Shown here: positions 20,601 to 32,188 of the stretch, piece after piece | How the letters are laid out: each line of letters begins with the position of its first letter | Numbering within the stretch: the stretch's first letter is position 1 | Assembly (NCBI GenBank): GCA_043228905.1 | Contig: JBHGNT010000002.1 | Location: forward strand, 19,964,001-20,028,000 | DNA length: 64,000 nt | Origin: Azolla caroliniana | Taxonomy: Eukaryota > Polypodiophyta | Reading direction: 5' to 3' | The notes under the pieces: model-generated | The model's database searches: none | Told to the model about the DNA's origin: nothing | Seen by the model: only the letters and a program-made list of their open reading frames with translations | Program-made: the position numbers and the translations under genes

Positions 20601-23600
20601 GTGGATGGGAATCAACTGGGTAAATAGAGAACCAGTTCGTGGATAATTCTTTATCCATAAAATGAAAAGGTTGATGCTGACTAGGGAACTTTATAGAAGA
20701 TCTTGCTGATGTCATAAGAAGAGGTATAAGTGATCAGGGTTCTTTCTGGAAGCCACATGACTGGCCTTCTGGGAGAAAGAAATTAAAAAAGAAAAGCTCT
20801 ATAGTAGCCAAAATTGCCCATGGCCTTTAGTCATGTGACCCAAAATTGCCACCATTATGATATATATTGATATCTCACGTGTCCTCTGTATAGATGTTCA
20901 ATTTCCATTCTGATGATAGTGTGTCATATTGTTAAGCTTAGAAGGTTTAAGTGTAAGGTAGTGATTAACTCTGACTGAAGGTAGCCCTTGAACCTGATCC
21001 ATTGGGTCACTTGTATAGAAATCCTCAGGTAGTAGGTTAAACTATAAGAATCCTGGTCCTAATGGGAAACATTTAACAGAATTCTTGGAGCTTGATAAAT
21101 AACTTATAAAGCATGAAATAATTCAAACTTCAAACAATCCTCTCAGAGTGCTGTAAAAAATTCAAGAATGGCCTGTGTGATTGGGGGGGGGGGGGATTGT
21201 TTCCTGCTTTATGAATATGGGTTTGAATCAACAATGTTATTGGTGGCTAGTCATAGAATAGGTATCATATGAATAATATTTATACCTACAAGTATTTTTG
21301 TTGCAAAGTGTTGTGTTACTCCTTTGTGTCTACAAATGGTTAGACACTGAGATATGAACTTCTAATTTGCTTCCATAAGGGTGACTTTGGAAATATATCA
21401 TGTGCCATTGAATCCAAAATCAGCTGATATCGAAGTCTGTTATGTTGATGAAATGTGTATATCTACATGTGCTATGCAGGAAACAAGTTTGTTTAGTGTG
21501 AAATTTTGCTTGATTAAGAATGGATTCAGCAACTTGTGTTTGTAATAAATTTGTTTCATGTCATAAAGGTACTCAATAATGGAGGAATGGAAGCGTTAAT
21601 TCTTGATACTATTGGAAGGGTTTTAAGCAGAAAGTACAAAAGTAGAGTTGCGCAGGTATTTGAGGCTATGGTTTTTAATCATGGATAAAAAATGCAGCTT
21701 GTGTGGTTGAATGAAATGTCATAAACAATGAAATATTACAGGAAAAGAATGGTGAACCCCAGTTCCCATCTATAGAATGCGATAGGTGGAGACAGGAGTT
21801 TGCAGTAGCTGTAAAATGCAGACATGGGATCTTGATAATCGCGTAAATAGCTGCAAGAAGCACCTCAGGTCTGAGATGGCACAGATCATATTCTTCCTTA
21901 TTTTATGAGTAGAATTTTCAGGGTTACAACTAGGGTTGCAATTCTGAACCAACGAGAGCCTATAAACACTTGCCACTTATCTTTTTGACTGCCTATGTAG
22001 TATGACTGCTGTCTATTCAATAGAGAAATGGATGGCATTGGATTATGCTAATTTATACTAATGGCAGCTGAGATCTAAGAGTTTTGGCGTTCGATATGCA
22101 AACCACTTTGTTGCTAGCTTCACTTAGATGGCCAATATCACAAGAAAAAGTTGTCCCAGCCTTTGTCATTTTGAAGTGGTGGTGGTGATGTTGATGATGA
22201 TATATTAACATCCGCTGTGTGCCAACATGACCCATGGAACCAATAATCCTTAGAAAACACTCTTCCCAACTCTGTAGCTGGAGGATTTTTAAAATGAAGA
22301 GAGAATGAGAGAGATTCTCCTCACATACTTGGTGATGAGGCCCCATGGTTGATCTACATTGGAGATACTGGCCACTGTATAGCATGAGTCTGAAGGGTCA
22401 CTGCTGGCTCAATGCTCATACAGCAGATCAGAGAAAAGAAGGAAGAATTTCTTTTCAGCTTGGGGATACTCTCAGCTTTTCTATGATTTAACTTGCTTTG
22501 ATGTCTCCTTAGTATTCTCTTTGCTTTCACCCTTGTGATATTCCTTTTCATTACACATCCCTCAATGGTTTATTGTTTGCGTCCTTCTTTAAATCGTATC
22601 CTGACAGAATCACTTTGCCAATATATGGTTCCATAAAAATATTCTATGTTTATATATCTCTCTCTTTAACATCCAAAACTTGTTTTGCTTGGAAGCATGA
22701 AGCAGGCCATTTTCTAATCGCTTATTTGCTTGGAGTACTTCCAAAGAGTTATACACTATCGAGTTTAGATGGTTACCTTAAAGAGGGTTCTTTGAATGTT
22801 CAAGCTGGCACAACATTCATTGATATTGATTTCCAAGAAGAGGTACCGATAGATTTTTCTTGTGTTTCTGGTCTGATATTTATCTTTTTGATTGAATATG
22901 AAGAGTGTGATGCAGGTTAAATCTGGAAAGCTTTCATCAACGGTAAGTAATGTCATTTGATAGATATTCAATAATTCTCAGATTGTTTGTAGAACAGTTT
23001 CGGCATACTACATGCATACCCAAGTGCAGCTTCTACACTGCTCAATATAATTGTCTAACAAGTTGGGTTATCTTTTAACAATTTTACGCAACATATTGAA
23101 AGCCTTTGTTATAGCTGGTTTTTAGATATGTCAAACTTTTTGAACGAGTGCCAATTTATCTTTTTCACACCTCGCAGTTAGAAGGGAGACATTCTATGGG
23201 ATTGACAATACTTTTGCAGAATTTGTAGGACAGTTTATTTTAAACTACGCTACTGCTGAGGCTGGTTGAGTGTCATCTCCTTCAATTAGGATAATGATCC
23301 ATTGCTAGCACCATGGTATCAACCATGATAATTATCTTGGTGAGGAAGAACTAGAGTAGTAATGTCTCATCAGAACTGTAGACAATATAAGAGATAGATA
23401 GATATCATTAACATCCACAGGAGAGCAATATGGTTTCTATTGCGCACAGGGCAGAGCCCATCATGAGGATTGAACTTCGGTTCTCTCAATTTTATGACTT
23501 TGAGATGTATTACCTTATACAGGCTTAGTGGATGAACAACCTTTGAGTTGGGATCTAAAATATTTGTCTTTGTTTCATTTTTGTGAAAATATGATTATCT

Positions 23601-24772
23601 ATATCTCTGGAGTCTCCATGAAGTAATAATACTCCATGAAATTATTGGATGCAGGAGAATGATTTGATATTCATGAAATAACTTGAAAATCATTATTTTT
23701 TATTTGCTAATCTCATGTCATTCCGAACATTCTCTTTGTGAATAAATACTGTGTAGACATTGAACAAATATACATGTATAGCATTGGCGGGTGTGGCAAC
23801 AGAATATCTTCTATTTGGACTAGCAGAAGGTGGCATAGGAGACGTACAACAGGTTTTATCCTTAAAAACATATAAAAATAACTTAAGAAAGTCTTATTTG
23901 TCTGGTGTTTGTATTTCCTTTAGCTGCAATCCATTACTTGCCATCAAAAGTGACAATTTTGGTAGTGATTGGATGGTAACGGTTGAAAACAAAACCATTC
24001 TCTAATGGCAATGCTATGTGTTTATGTTTTCAAGCATAATCACTATCATGCAATAGTTGATTGTATAAAATGTAAGGTAATCTATATGGGGTCTTGACTA
24101 TTTGAAAGCAGGAGATTCTTTTCCTATTGAGATGGATTACCGACATCTAGCTCTCTTGTTAAAATATATAGGAGTGTAGAGATAGCTGAATAATGATGCC
24201 CCATATCATGTTTGAAGTAGGGGTAATTTAAATATGGAAAATTGCTGAAATATGTGTATAAGTTACAGAGATTACATTAGTATGCTTGTTTGATTTTCAA
24301 AATTACTGAAATATGCTTGATTAGAGCTGAAACTCCTATTCACATGAAAATTAATATATTTATAGTGTACATTAGTTTAAAATGCCTAATGTAATCATAA
24401 TTAAGGATTACTGTAATTTTCCTAACAATATTGATTAATGTAACATTGATTATTATCGCTGCTTCTAATTCAGATTAAGAATTAATTGGATAGTTGATTG
24501 ATGGACCTAAGAGAGAAATAACTTTTGAATATACAGAGCATTTTGTAACCATGTTGTGTGTCATGCAGTTGGACAGCCTCTTCAAGAGTCTGAATTTCAC
24601 ACAAATGAAGGCCGATTCACAAGTTCGATGGGCTGTTCTTAATACAATAACTATTCTGCGAAGGCATAAGAGCACACTTTCAAAACTTGCATCCGCCATG
24701 TTATCACAAAAATCTATAGGTGAGTGCATTGAGCTTATTGAAACTGAACTTGCCAAGACATCTGAGATATAA
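17208..24772 (+). CDS. Plastid membrane protein with HEAGH motif (FtsH-protease-like, At5g27290 type)
   Basis: Seven exons: 17208-17489, 19774-19992, 21569-21655, 22696-22842, 22916-22942, 23757-23852 and 24569-24772. All junctions are GT-AG in phase 0 and give 353 aa. Residues 1-65 are Ser-rich like a chloroplast transit peptide. The core starts YSIADLRLNDIEPSSFLSP, followed by hydrophobic stretches at about 130-163. HEAGHFLIAYLLG begins at residue 197 and ALAGVATEYLLFGLAEGG lies near 262. The C-terminus is helical (QVRWAVLNTITILRRH). HEAGH fits the HExxH zinc-protease pattern of the FtsH (M41) domain, but there is no AAA ATPase domain here. I recognise it as the family of Arabidopsis At5g27290, often labelled stress-regulated; its activity is unproven. 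An in-frame GTG at 17187 was rejected as start. Intron 1 holds a hAT-like MITE. Confidence 0.85.
17561..17603. repeat. (ATGT)n microsatellite
   Basis: About ten TATG units lie 72 bp after the end of exon 1 of the HEAGH protein gene, inside intron 1. Confidence 0.9.
17666..17715 (-). repeat. Dispersed LINE/SINE 3'-tail repeat, diverged
   Basis: The minus strand reads GGCCACTATAGCCTTCTAGA, then GATGTTAATATATC and a TTC/TTTC tail. It matches the tails near 14309 and 16997 and lies in intron 1 of the HEAGH gene. Confidence 0.5.
19165..19541. mobile_element. hAT-like MITE with GAATAC repeats
   Basis: 377 bp flanked by exact 8-bp direct repeats ATTCCATG (19157-19164 and 19542-19549). Its ends are CATTGTTG and CAACTATG, a weak inverted pair. 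The inside is full of GAATACTT and AATACGTA words in both orientations and has no ORF. An 8-bp duplication is the hAT signature. It lies in intron 1 of the HEAGH gene. Confidence 0.7.
21183..21195. repeat. Poly-G run
   Basis: Thirteen consecutive G lie in an intron of the HEAGH gene. The length may be uncertain in the assembly. Confidence 0.8.
22202..22237 (-). repeat. Dispersed LINE/SINE 3'-tail repeat, diverged
   Basis: The minus strand reads CATGGGTCATGTTGGC and then GATGTTAATATATCATC, with an ATC/ACC simple tail. A weaker copy with GATGTTAATGATATC and CTAT units lies at about 23395-23435. Both are in introns of the HEAGH gene. Confidence 0.45.
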
Positions 24773-26640
24773 AGATGGCAATTGTATTGAATTGAAAACC
24801 ACTGTTCTTGTTGATATATGATTATTGTAATGTAAATACTATAAATCAATAAATGCCCAGCATTCAATAGGAAACAACTCATCCCAAATATGAAATGTAT
24901 AAAGCAATTTCATGCAACTGTTATTCCCTACTAGAGAAAAGTTATGTGATTATCCCTAGCATAAGGGTAATTATATTGAATTTTTTAGTATGTAAATCTG
25001 CTGTACTTTTCTAGCTGGTGAATGTGGGTTCCATCCACACTGACAGGCTGTGTCATGTAACCACGATGATTGGACCTAGGGCGTGGGTTCAACGTGCATG
25101 TTTACGTGCTAAAATGGTGAGTTTAAGGAGTCCTTGTCACTGTATGATGATGCAGTTAAGATTTGAAGTGGACAGGTGGGAATCCAAGTAAAAAATTGTA
25201 ATGTTCACACTAATATGAAGGGTGTTTACATTAATACTTAGGTGTAAAAGGTACCAAAATTCGGACCCTGCATGTTAGCTCATGATAGAAAAGTAGAGCT
25301 ACTCTTACTTTTGCTATTATTAGGCCGAAACTATTGAACGGGCCTCAAATCAGGCGAGACTACCCGCTGAGTTAAAAAACGCTTGGTGGAGTGGGGGGCG
25401 CAATTAAGAAATTTTCTTGAAAGTAAACTGTCTCATGAAGAGAGTACCAACTGCTATCATATTTTTTATTCCAAATTACTGACATTGCAGCCTCTAATAT
25501 GTTGTGTTAGAATTTAAAAACCAGGGTTACTGTTGACAGATAAGAAATTAGGGTTTTTGAAATATCCTAAGAATCTTTGTGATTGTAGTTGGATTTATAA
25601 AGAAAATAAATGGGTGCCAACCTTTGGCCAATCACCATATTGTTTCAAATGATTTAAATTATTCCTCTTATCGAGCATACTTTCCAAGATTATAAATTAG
25701 GTCAAAGTTAAGTATGGGTAAAGATATTAATCATTGTCCTTGAACATTGATGTGGTCGGTTTCAAGAAGATCAAAGTTGTTAGCATGGTTGGTTACATCA
25801 AACAAACAACCGGTTAACGTGGTTAGTTATCAAGTTTTAAACTTCTTTCAGCAAAGGCATGAATACAAATCAATTTGACCTTGAAACTATTGTAAAGTGT
25901 CAAAAGTTCATTTATGAGTATCAATCAGTTTGATCATGGAGAATGTGTTAAGCATCCATTGCAAATCATGGGGTTTAGAATGTGTTTCCCTTGGGGATTA
26001 ATCATAATGATTTGTTTACAAATGCTTGTAGTGATTCCTTTTGTTGGTTTCAATGTAAGGGATGGATTGGTTCCCACATATATAGTGTGTGGAATAGTCA
26101 CATCTTTTGACACATGGTGCAACTATACACTCGTAAAGTATGGTCAATCTATCTCAAAATGCTGATTCCCCTGTCACATGAAAAAGACATTAGGAATTTC
26201 TCTAATCTCTTCATGTTTAGAATCATTATCTTAGAACCAAGCCTCGAACCAACTCAGAAATGGTTCGTTATCTTAGAAATCATCACCAACTATACAACCT
26301 AACAAAATAAGTGATTTCCATAGCAAAAAACTAACCATATGGATTATTATGCACAACTTAGAGTATAATATTTATCTTGCACAATTAATACCACGTCTGA
26401 ATAATGATTACTAAGATGTCCTACATAGAATGATGACTATCCATGTAAATGGGTTGTGGACCGTGCTAACGTGTTATACATATGCTTTGCATATAATATA
26501 TCTCATTCTCTACTTAACAAAGCTTTCCTATAATATATACTTCTTATGAGGAAACATGCCCCTCTCAAATTCCATGTTACCACTTTCATTCAATCAACAA
26601 TGTTATGGCTTCACTTGATGCCATGAAACTTATAAAAGTA
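24773..26640. other. Intergenic spacer
   Basis: It follows the stop of the HEAGH gene. An AATAAA-like signal may lie at 24847-24855 (ATCAATAAATG). Apart from a short 25S rRNA-like piece I see no gene. The frame at 25914-26165 has no recognisable domain. Confidence 0.5.
25343..25376 (+). other. Short fragment of 25S rRNA 5' end
   Basis: The words CCTCAAATCAGGCGAGACTA and ACCCGCTGAGTT, run together, match the well-known start of eukaryotic large-subunit rRNA (ACCTCAGATCAGGCG..., ACCCGCTGAGTTTAAGC). The match breaks off at GAGTTAAAAAA and does not continue to GCATATCA. It is about 33 bp, is not a functional rRNA gene, and looks like a captured piece. Confidence 0.7.
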
Positions 26641-26899
26641 TGTTCTAATGTTGCAGATGGGTTTTCATGCCTAGGGTTTAGGTCCACATCCTTAGGATCA
26701 TCTACAAAAACTTTTTGTTGAGGTCCTCCCCCCCTAATGAAAACGTTGAGGGGTTTGATAGATTTGCTGCATGTCCCAATGAATCAAATTGAAGTTGAAG
26801 GGGGTAATCCCTTATCTCTAAATTGTTGTTGCCAAGGAGTTTTTCAAGGACCCTTCCTTGTTCTTGAAATACCTTGGCAAGTAGTGGGTATTATGTTGC

Positions 26900-27313
26900 A
26901 TATTCATTGATTTTCCCTTGGACTTGCAACATGATGCCAATCTTTATTAACAACAACATAAATACTAGGCTTATCTAATGGTTTTTCCCCTTTATCTTTA
27001 AGCATTAAACTTTGATTTTCGATATCCATAGAATCTTTAAGTGGGACCTCTTCATCACTTGCTCCAAATGATGTTCCTTCATCCATAACAACCACAATAT
27101 TAGACATACCAACATCTCTCCCCAACTCCTTCCTTACCATCCCCTTCATTAGGAACCTCCAAAGCCAAAGGCAAACAATGGTGTAAACATTCCACCATAA
27201 AGTGGCTCCATTCACCACATCCAAAGCAATTACCTAAAAATGTCTCCCACTTCAATTTAAAACAAAGTCTTTTCATACCAATTGTGTTCATATGCACCCA
27301 TCTCGACCACTAA
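26900..27313 (-). pseudogene. LINE ORF1-like fragment with zinc knuckle
   Basis: The minus strand encodes KRLCFKLKWETFLGNCFGCG and then EWSHFMVEC, a CCHC knuckle of the type seen in plant L1 ORF1 proteins. Acidic, broken sequence follows in another frame down to 26904. No RT is attached. Confidence 0.55.
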
Positions 27314-27547
27314 TGACTTATATCCTATAACACACAAAATCTACACCTATTTATACATTTGCATATGGGGATGCTGTAAAAGTATATGTGTGCGGAAGCA
27401 TGTGCAATAGACACCGAGTACACAATCGATTGACTTATATCCTATAACACACAAAATCTGCACCTATTTATACATTTGCATATGGGGATGCTGTAAAAGT
27501 ATATGTGTGCGGAAGCGTGTGCAATAGACACCGAGTACACAATCGAT
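27314..27547. repeat. 117-bp tandem duplication across a TE boundary
   Basis: Two copies, 27314-27430 and 27431-27547, both begin TGACTTATATCCTATAACAC and differ at only a couple of sites. Each holds about 61 bp of flanking DNA plus the first 56 bp of the copia LTR, so the duplication arose after insertion. Confidence 0.85.
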
Positions 27548-28420
27548 TGTTTAGAACTTGACATTTAGGTAAACATAGAGAATGGATACATGGTGAGTGA
27601 GAGAGAGACAGAGAGAGCAGACAACAATACTTCAATTTCAAATAATGAACACTCTGTACATACACCGTGCTTAGTGAGCACTATTTATACAAGCCTTGAC
27701 GAGCGGGTTGACACAAGTTCCATCAGTACTTGAATGCTCATAAATGAGCTTGACACTAATTCTGCCTATAATATTCCAATTTACTAAAATATAGGCCTCC
27801 AACGGCCTGTTAGAATCCCTCTGATTCGGCTCTCGTCTTCTTTAACCGATTCGGGCCTAGTCAATTGATCTTCAACCGATTCGGCTATCGGCTTCTACAT
27901 CTCTGCGTCGGCTTCCACTGCCTTCTCATCCGCTTGGCATTTGTGCGATTCGGTTCATCCGAATCACCTTCCACAATCGAATCGATTGGTTTCGATACGT
28001 TCCAGCTCTTGTTCAAATCGACTCTCTCTTATTCGCCCTCCTTCAGGCCCTTGACCACATTTGCCCATGTCTTGGTCAGCTCTGTCCTTTTCAACTCTAT
28101 TGCCTTTCTCGGCTCTATCCTTTTCAACTCTACCGCCTTTCTCAACTCTACCTCCCCTTGGTTTGGTTGGCTCTGTCTTTGACCGCTCCCCCTACATGTG
28201 ACTAGTCTTTGCTCAGTTGGTCTTCTTCCACCTATCCATGCATCCTCGGCTTCTCTAGCCAATCCGGAGAGTCCGACTTCTTCATTCATGCCAAAATCAA
28301 ATTCTTCATCCGATTCGGCTTTTCGGATTTCATCTCTCTCCTTTTCGGCTTCGCTCCTCCCCCTCAAGTTCGGCATATCGAGGTGTTGTATGCCAAGCAT
28401 GCCCGAGGATTGTTGCAACT

Positions 28421-29975
28421 TCATTTGGGAACGGAAGTTGGTGATGCTTCCCTAACCAGAAGGCTTTGCAGACTTGGCCCTTTCGGCCACTGAATTTCGG
28501 CAAGCCGAAAACGATGTTTTTCGTCTGCATCTCCCGAAGCTGCGGAGAAGTTGACGTGACCAAACCACTTGTGCCACAAGTCGATGTCCGATTCGACTTT
28601 TTTCCCCTTGGTGAATATAGCGGTGCCTACGTCATTCCTTTCGAGGATAAACATCCTCCCTTCTCAGCTCCCTTGCGCGATGATTTGGCCTTCTTCCTCT
28701 ATGAAGCACCCGAGGTAAGTAAATCGAACTTGCATGCCCTAGTCGACAATCTGTCCAACTGACACCAAATTCTTGGTGATTGTCAACACATGCAAGACAT
28801 TTCTCATTATCCCTTTCTGGCCAACATGGCTCAAGGGGACATCTCTGATGTGTCCAATTGGGTGAGGGATGTCGTCGCCAGTTTTGACGACCCCCGACTG
28901 CTCCAGCTTCTCTAGAGTCGAGAACCACTCCTTGTGATTCGTCATATGGTTCGATGTGCCCGAATCCACATACACACCTCGTTTGACCTTGAGGTGTTCA
29001 CCGCCATTGAGTTGGCTTTGTGCTTCATTACGATGGTTGGGCCCATTTCAGCTCGCACTGAGCCTTCGATGTAGTGCGATCTCTTACCCCTATCCGCGCC
29101 TCCTCGGCTCAATCCAGCTTTGTCTGAATTGGAGCGGTTCTTCCAGCACTCACTCTCCTTGTGGCCTTTCTTGCCACAATACTAGCATTTTGAGTAGGCC
29201 TTTGCTTGCCAATTTTCGGCGCCGCCCTGACTCCCCCTACTTCCGGAGGGTTCAAAATTATTGTCGGCATTTCGATTATGCCTCAAGTTCTGCTCTTGTT
29301 GGCCGCCTCCATTGTGCGTCGACCTTCCTCGTTCACCATGACCTCGGGGCCGATCCGCCTCCGTGTACAACATCTTGTTGTCGATGTGTGTACTCGTCGA
29401 CACGCCTGGGTAGTTTCCTTCTTTGAGCAACATCGATTGTAGCTCGAAAAATGAAGGCACATTCTCCTCATGCAGACCGTAGTTTGGAATGCTTCGAACT
29501 TCAACGCCAACCCTCCTACCGCAAAACTGCACCCATCATCCTCCTTGATGTTCACGTTGACAGAGGCGAGGGAGTCGCAAATCTCCTTGATCTTGGAGGT
29601 GTAATCAGCCATCGATGTCTCTCTCTACCGGACATTGCTCAACTCATGTTTGAGTTGAAGCTTTCTGGCTGTGGTGCTTGTGGCGAAAATCTTCTTCAGA
29701 TTTCCCCAAGCATCCTTTGGCGTCCTAGCATCTTGAATGTAGTTCAAAAGCTGGTCGTTCACACAGGATACAAAGCAGTACAGAACTCTACTTGCCACCC
29801 AATCCCAGGTCGGGAAATCGTTGTGTGTCGATTCAAGTGCTACATCATTAACTCCTTCAATATAACTCCAGTAATCATGCCTGAACAAGTATTGGTGCAT
29901 CTTGTACGACCAAGATGCATAGTTGCTCCTATCGAGCTTTTCGGTCAGAAGCGAGCTTCCCATTCCTCTGTCCAT
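28421..29975 (-). pseudogene. Copia gag-protease remnant
   Basis: Gag starts at 29975 (MDRGMGSSLLTEKLDRSNYA, a DUF4219/UBN2-type start) and runs through SWSYKMHQYL to a stop at 29625. It continues frameshifted from 29612 (KIKEICDSLASVNV). The protease motif YVDSGTSNHMT lies near 28972. The pre-integrase motif LWHKWFGHVN is near 28575 and CKAFWLGKHHQLPF near 28460. Then the sequence jumps to an acidic segment at 28424-28029, probably from between integrase and RT. It is broken by stops and frameshifts. Confidence 0.75.
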
Positions 29976-30079
29976 GTTCCTGTCTTTTCTTTTTTGAAAA
30001 ATGAGAAACTTGTCTCTATCTTGTTCCCTTGCTTTTCTATCGGCTGCAGAGGAGTCTCAACCGTCGCGCTCTAATACCA

Positions 30080-30828
30080 TGTAAAAGTTTATGTGTGCGG
30101 AAGCGTGTGCAATAGACACCGAGTACACAGTCGATTGTTCGGAACTTGACAATTAGGTAAACACATAGAATTGATACACAATGAGTGAGAGAGAGACAGA
30201 GAGAGCAGACAACAATACTTCAATTTCAAATAATGAACACTCTATAATTTCAAATAATTTCAAATACATCGTGCTCAGTGAGCACTATTTATAGAAGCCC
30301 CGACAAGCGGGCTAACACAAGTACCATCAATACTTGAACACTCATAAATGAGCCTGACACTAATTCTGCCTATAATATTCCTATTTACTAAAAGAGGAAT
30401 ATAGGTCTCCAATGGCCTATTGAAATCCCTCTAACTCGGCTCACCCAAATCGAACTCCCTTCGATCCGGCTCTCGGATTCTTTAGCTGATTCGGCCCATG
30501 TTGAGCTTGTCTCTTAGCAAATGCCAACAATACTTCAATTTCAAATAATGAACACTTTGTACATACACCGTGCTCAGTGAGCACTATTTATAGAAGCCCC
30601 GACGAGCGGGCTGACACAAGTACCATCAATACTTGAACGCTCATAAATGAGCCTGACACTAATTCTACCTATAATATTCCTATTTACTAAAAGAGGAATA
30701 TAGGCCTCCAACGGCCTATCCAAATCCCTCTAACTCGGCTCACCCAAATCGAACTCTCTTCGATCCGGCTCTCGGCTTCTTTAGCCAATTCGGCCCATGT
30801 TGAGCTTGTCTCTTAGCAAATGCTAACA
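30080..30828 (-). repeat. Copia 5' LTR with internal duplication
   Basis: 749 bp with TG...CA ends. About 300 bp inside are repeated in tandem: 30211-30525 and 30526-30828 both begin AACAATACTTCAATTTCAAA. The first copy has an extra AATTTCAAATAA slip. Confidence 0.8.
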
Positions 30829-31600
30829 CTTTACCCTTTTGACTCATCAAATCTAGTAAACGGGGCCATAAAAACACATGCTTACAATCTGCTATCACTC
30901 AAATGATGCATTTTTGTTTGAATAGAGCATATAATAGTCAACTACAAGGGACCATGCCATTACATACACTAACTGTTTATCAAAGAACTTTATCGAACAA
31001 TGTACTGAATCTATGTTCAAGGGAATGAATATACAACATCATAAAACCCTTTGGGCCTACATATATATTCTCAATACAATTCGGTGACATGATTGTGTTC
31101 AACCATTGTTTAATCCAATTTATGAATTGGAGTTTCCGAGTTAAAAAAATATATAACCACGCAATCATAGAATACATTAAAAGGTTGCAAAACCACCTTA
31201 GCATTAACTTCCACATAATGCACATCCTTGCTGATGCTTTCTTTTACTTCGTTTTCATTTTAATGCACAATATCAGACAACAAGGTATTGGCAATTCCCC
31301 ATAAATTGTCTCAAATTTCAATTATGATTATCCTTGTGAACCTCGTGAGCATTTATTCCCTCAACAGATGTCAATTTCTTTCTTCTCACTGATTTCCTCG
31401 ATACCTTTAAGCCTCTTAGAGCTCCTATATGCTTCCCTTGCTCGATTACATTCTAACATAATATTGCTCTTTATTGGAGCAATTGTTCCCTAATCAATGT
31501 CCCCAACAATTTGTAAGGTAGCCATGTTAATGAACGAGGATAAAAAACACATATATTTCCATGAAGAAAGAGAGAAAGCCAGAACTCACCGGATTCAATT
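30829..31600. other. Intergenic, no gene recognised
   Basis: AT-rich DNA with short shadow frames on both strands and no domain that I can name. Confidence 0.5.
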
Positions 31601-31746
31601 GAAGAGAACGAAGATGAAGAAGATGCCGACACGACAACACACATGTTAAGTATGTATACATATGTAGTTGTGAGTTCTCGGTTTCTGGTGTCTATTTGTC
31701 GGGGTGCTCGCGGCGAGGCCACCAATTTTAACTCAAAACTTGCTAT

Positions 31747-31772
31747 ATGTATGTATGTATATGTATACATAC

Positions 31773-31805
<33 letters not shown>

Positions 31806-31825
31806 TGTATGTATGTATGTATACA
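31747..31825. repeat. (ATGT)n microsatellite
   Basis: About fifteen ATGT units with an inverted ACAT patch. They lie 225 bp before the start codon of the Arc1p-like gene. (CTT)n and (CT)n tracts follow at 31907-31953, in its likely 5' UTR or promoter. Confidence 0.9.
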
Positions 31826-32049
31826 TATATCGTTAGGAAGCTCTAATCAAAAGGGAGTGAGGCTTTCCAACAGCAAAGAGCACACCACCAAAACCACAAA
31901 CCTCTCTTCTTCTTCTTCTTCTTCTTCTTCTTCTTCTCTCTCTCTCTCTTTCTCCTGTTTTTGTGGGCCTTCCTTCCTTCCTTCCTGCCTTTCTGCCTAT
32001 CAGAACGACGACGACGTGAGATTCTTCTGCAGAGCCAGCTGCTCCCCCC

Positions 32050-32157
32050 ATGGCTGCTGCTGCCGCCGCCGCCAATGGAACCACTGCTTCTTCCCTCTCC
32101 CTGCTTCCTTTCCTTTCCAAATTCCTCCCTCAGGTGTGTCAATCTCTTCCACCTGCC

Positions 32158-32188
<31 letters not shown>

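Larger units (their letters stand above)
27492..30828 (-). mobile_element. Pol-deleted Ty1/copia element
   Basis: On the minus strand the 5' LTR is 30828-30080 (starts TGTTAGCATTTGC, ends TTTTACA). A primer-binding site TGGTATTAGAGC follows directly, matching the 3' end of initiator Met tRNA. Gag, protease and part of the GAG-pre-integrase domain follow. The integrase core, RT and RNase H are missing. The other LTR starts at 27492 and loses the part that should end in TAACA at about 27857. No target duplication is visible: the flanks are GGATGC and CTTTAC. The element is defective. Confidence 0.8.

Noticed and set aside
25914-26165. Hydrophobic 83-codon plus-strand frame
   Set aside because: The composition follows AT-rich DNA; there is no motif, no neighbouring exon and no conserved-looking core.
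31471-31770. Minus-strand frame with a strong GTGAGT donor near 31592, possibly a first exon of a divergent gene
   Set aside because: No downstream exon or recognisable domain was found. The sequence is Ser-rich low complexity next to a microsatellite, so one donor alone is not enough.
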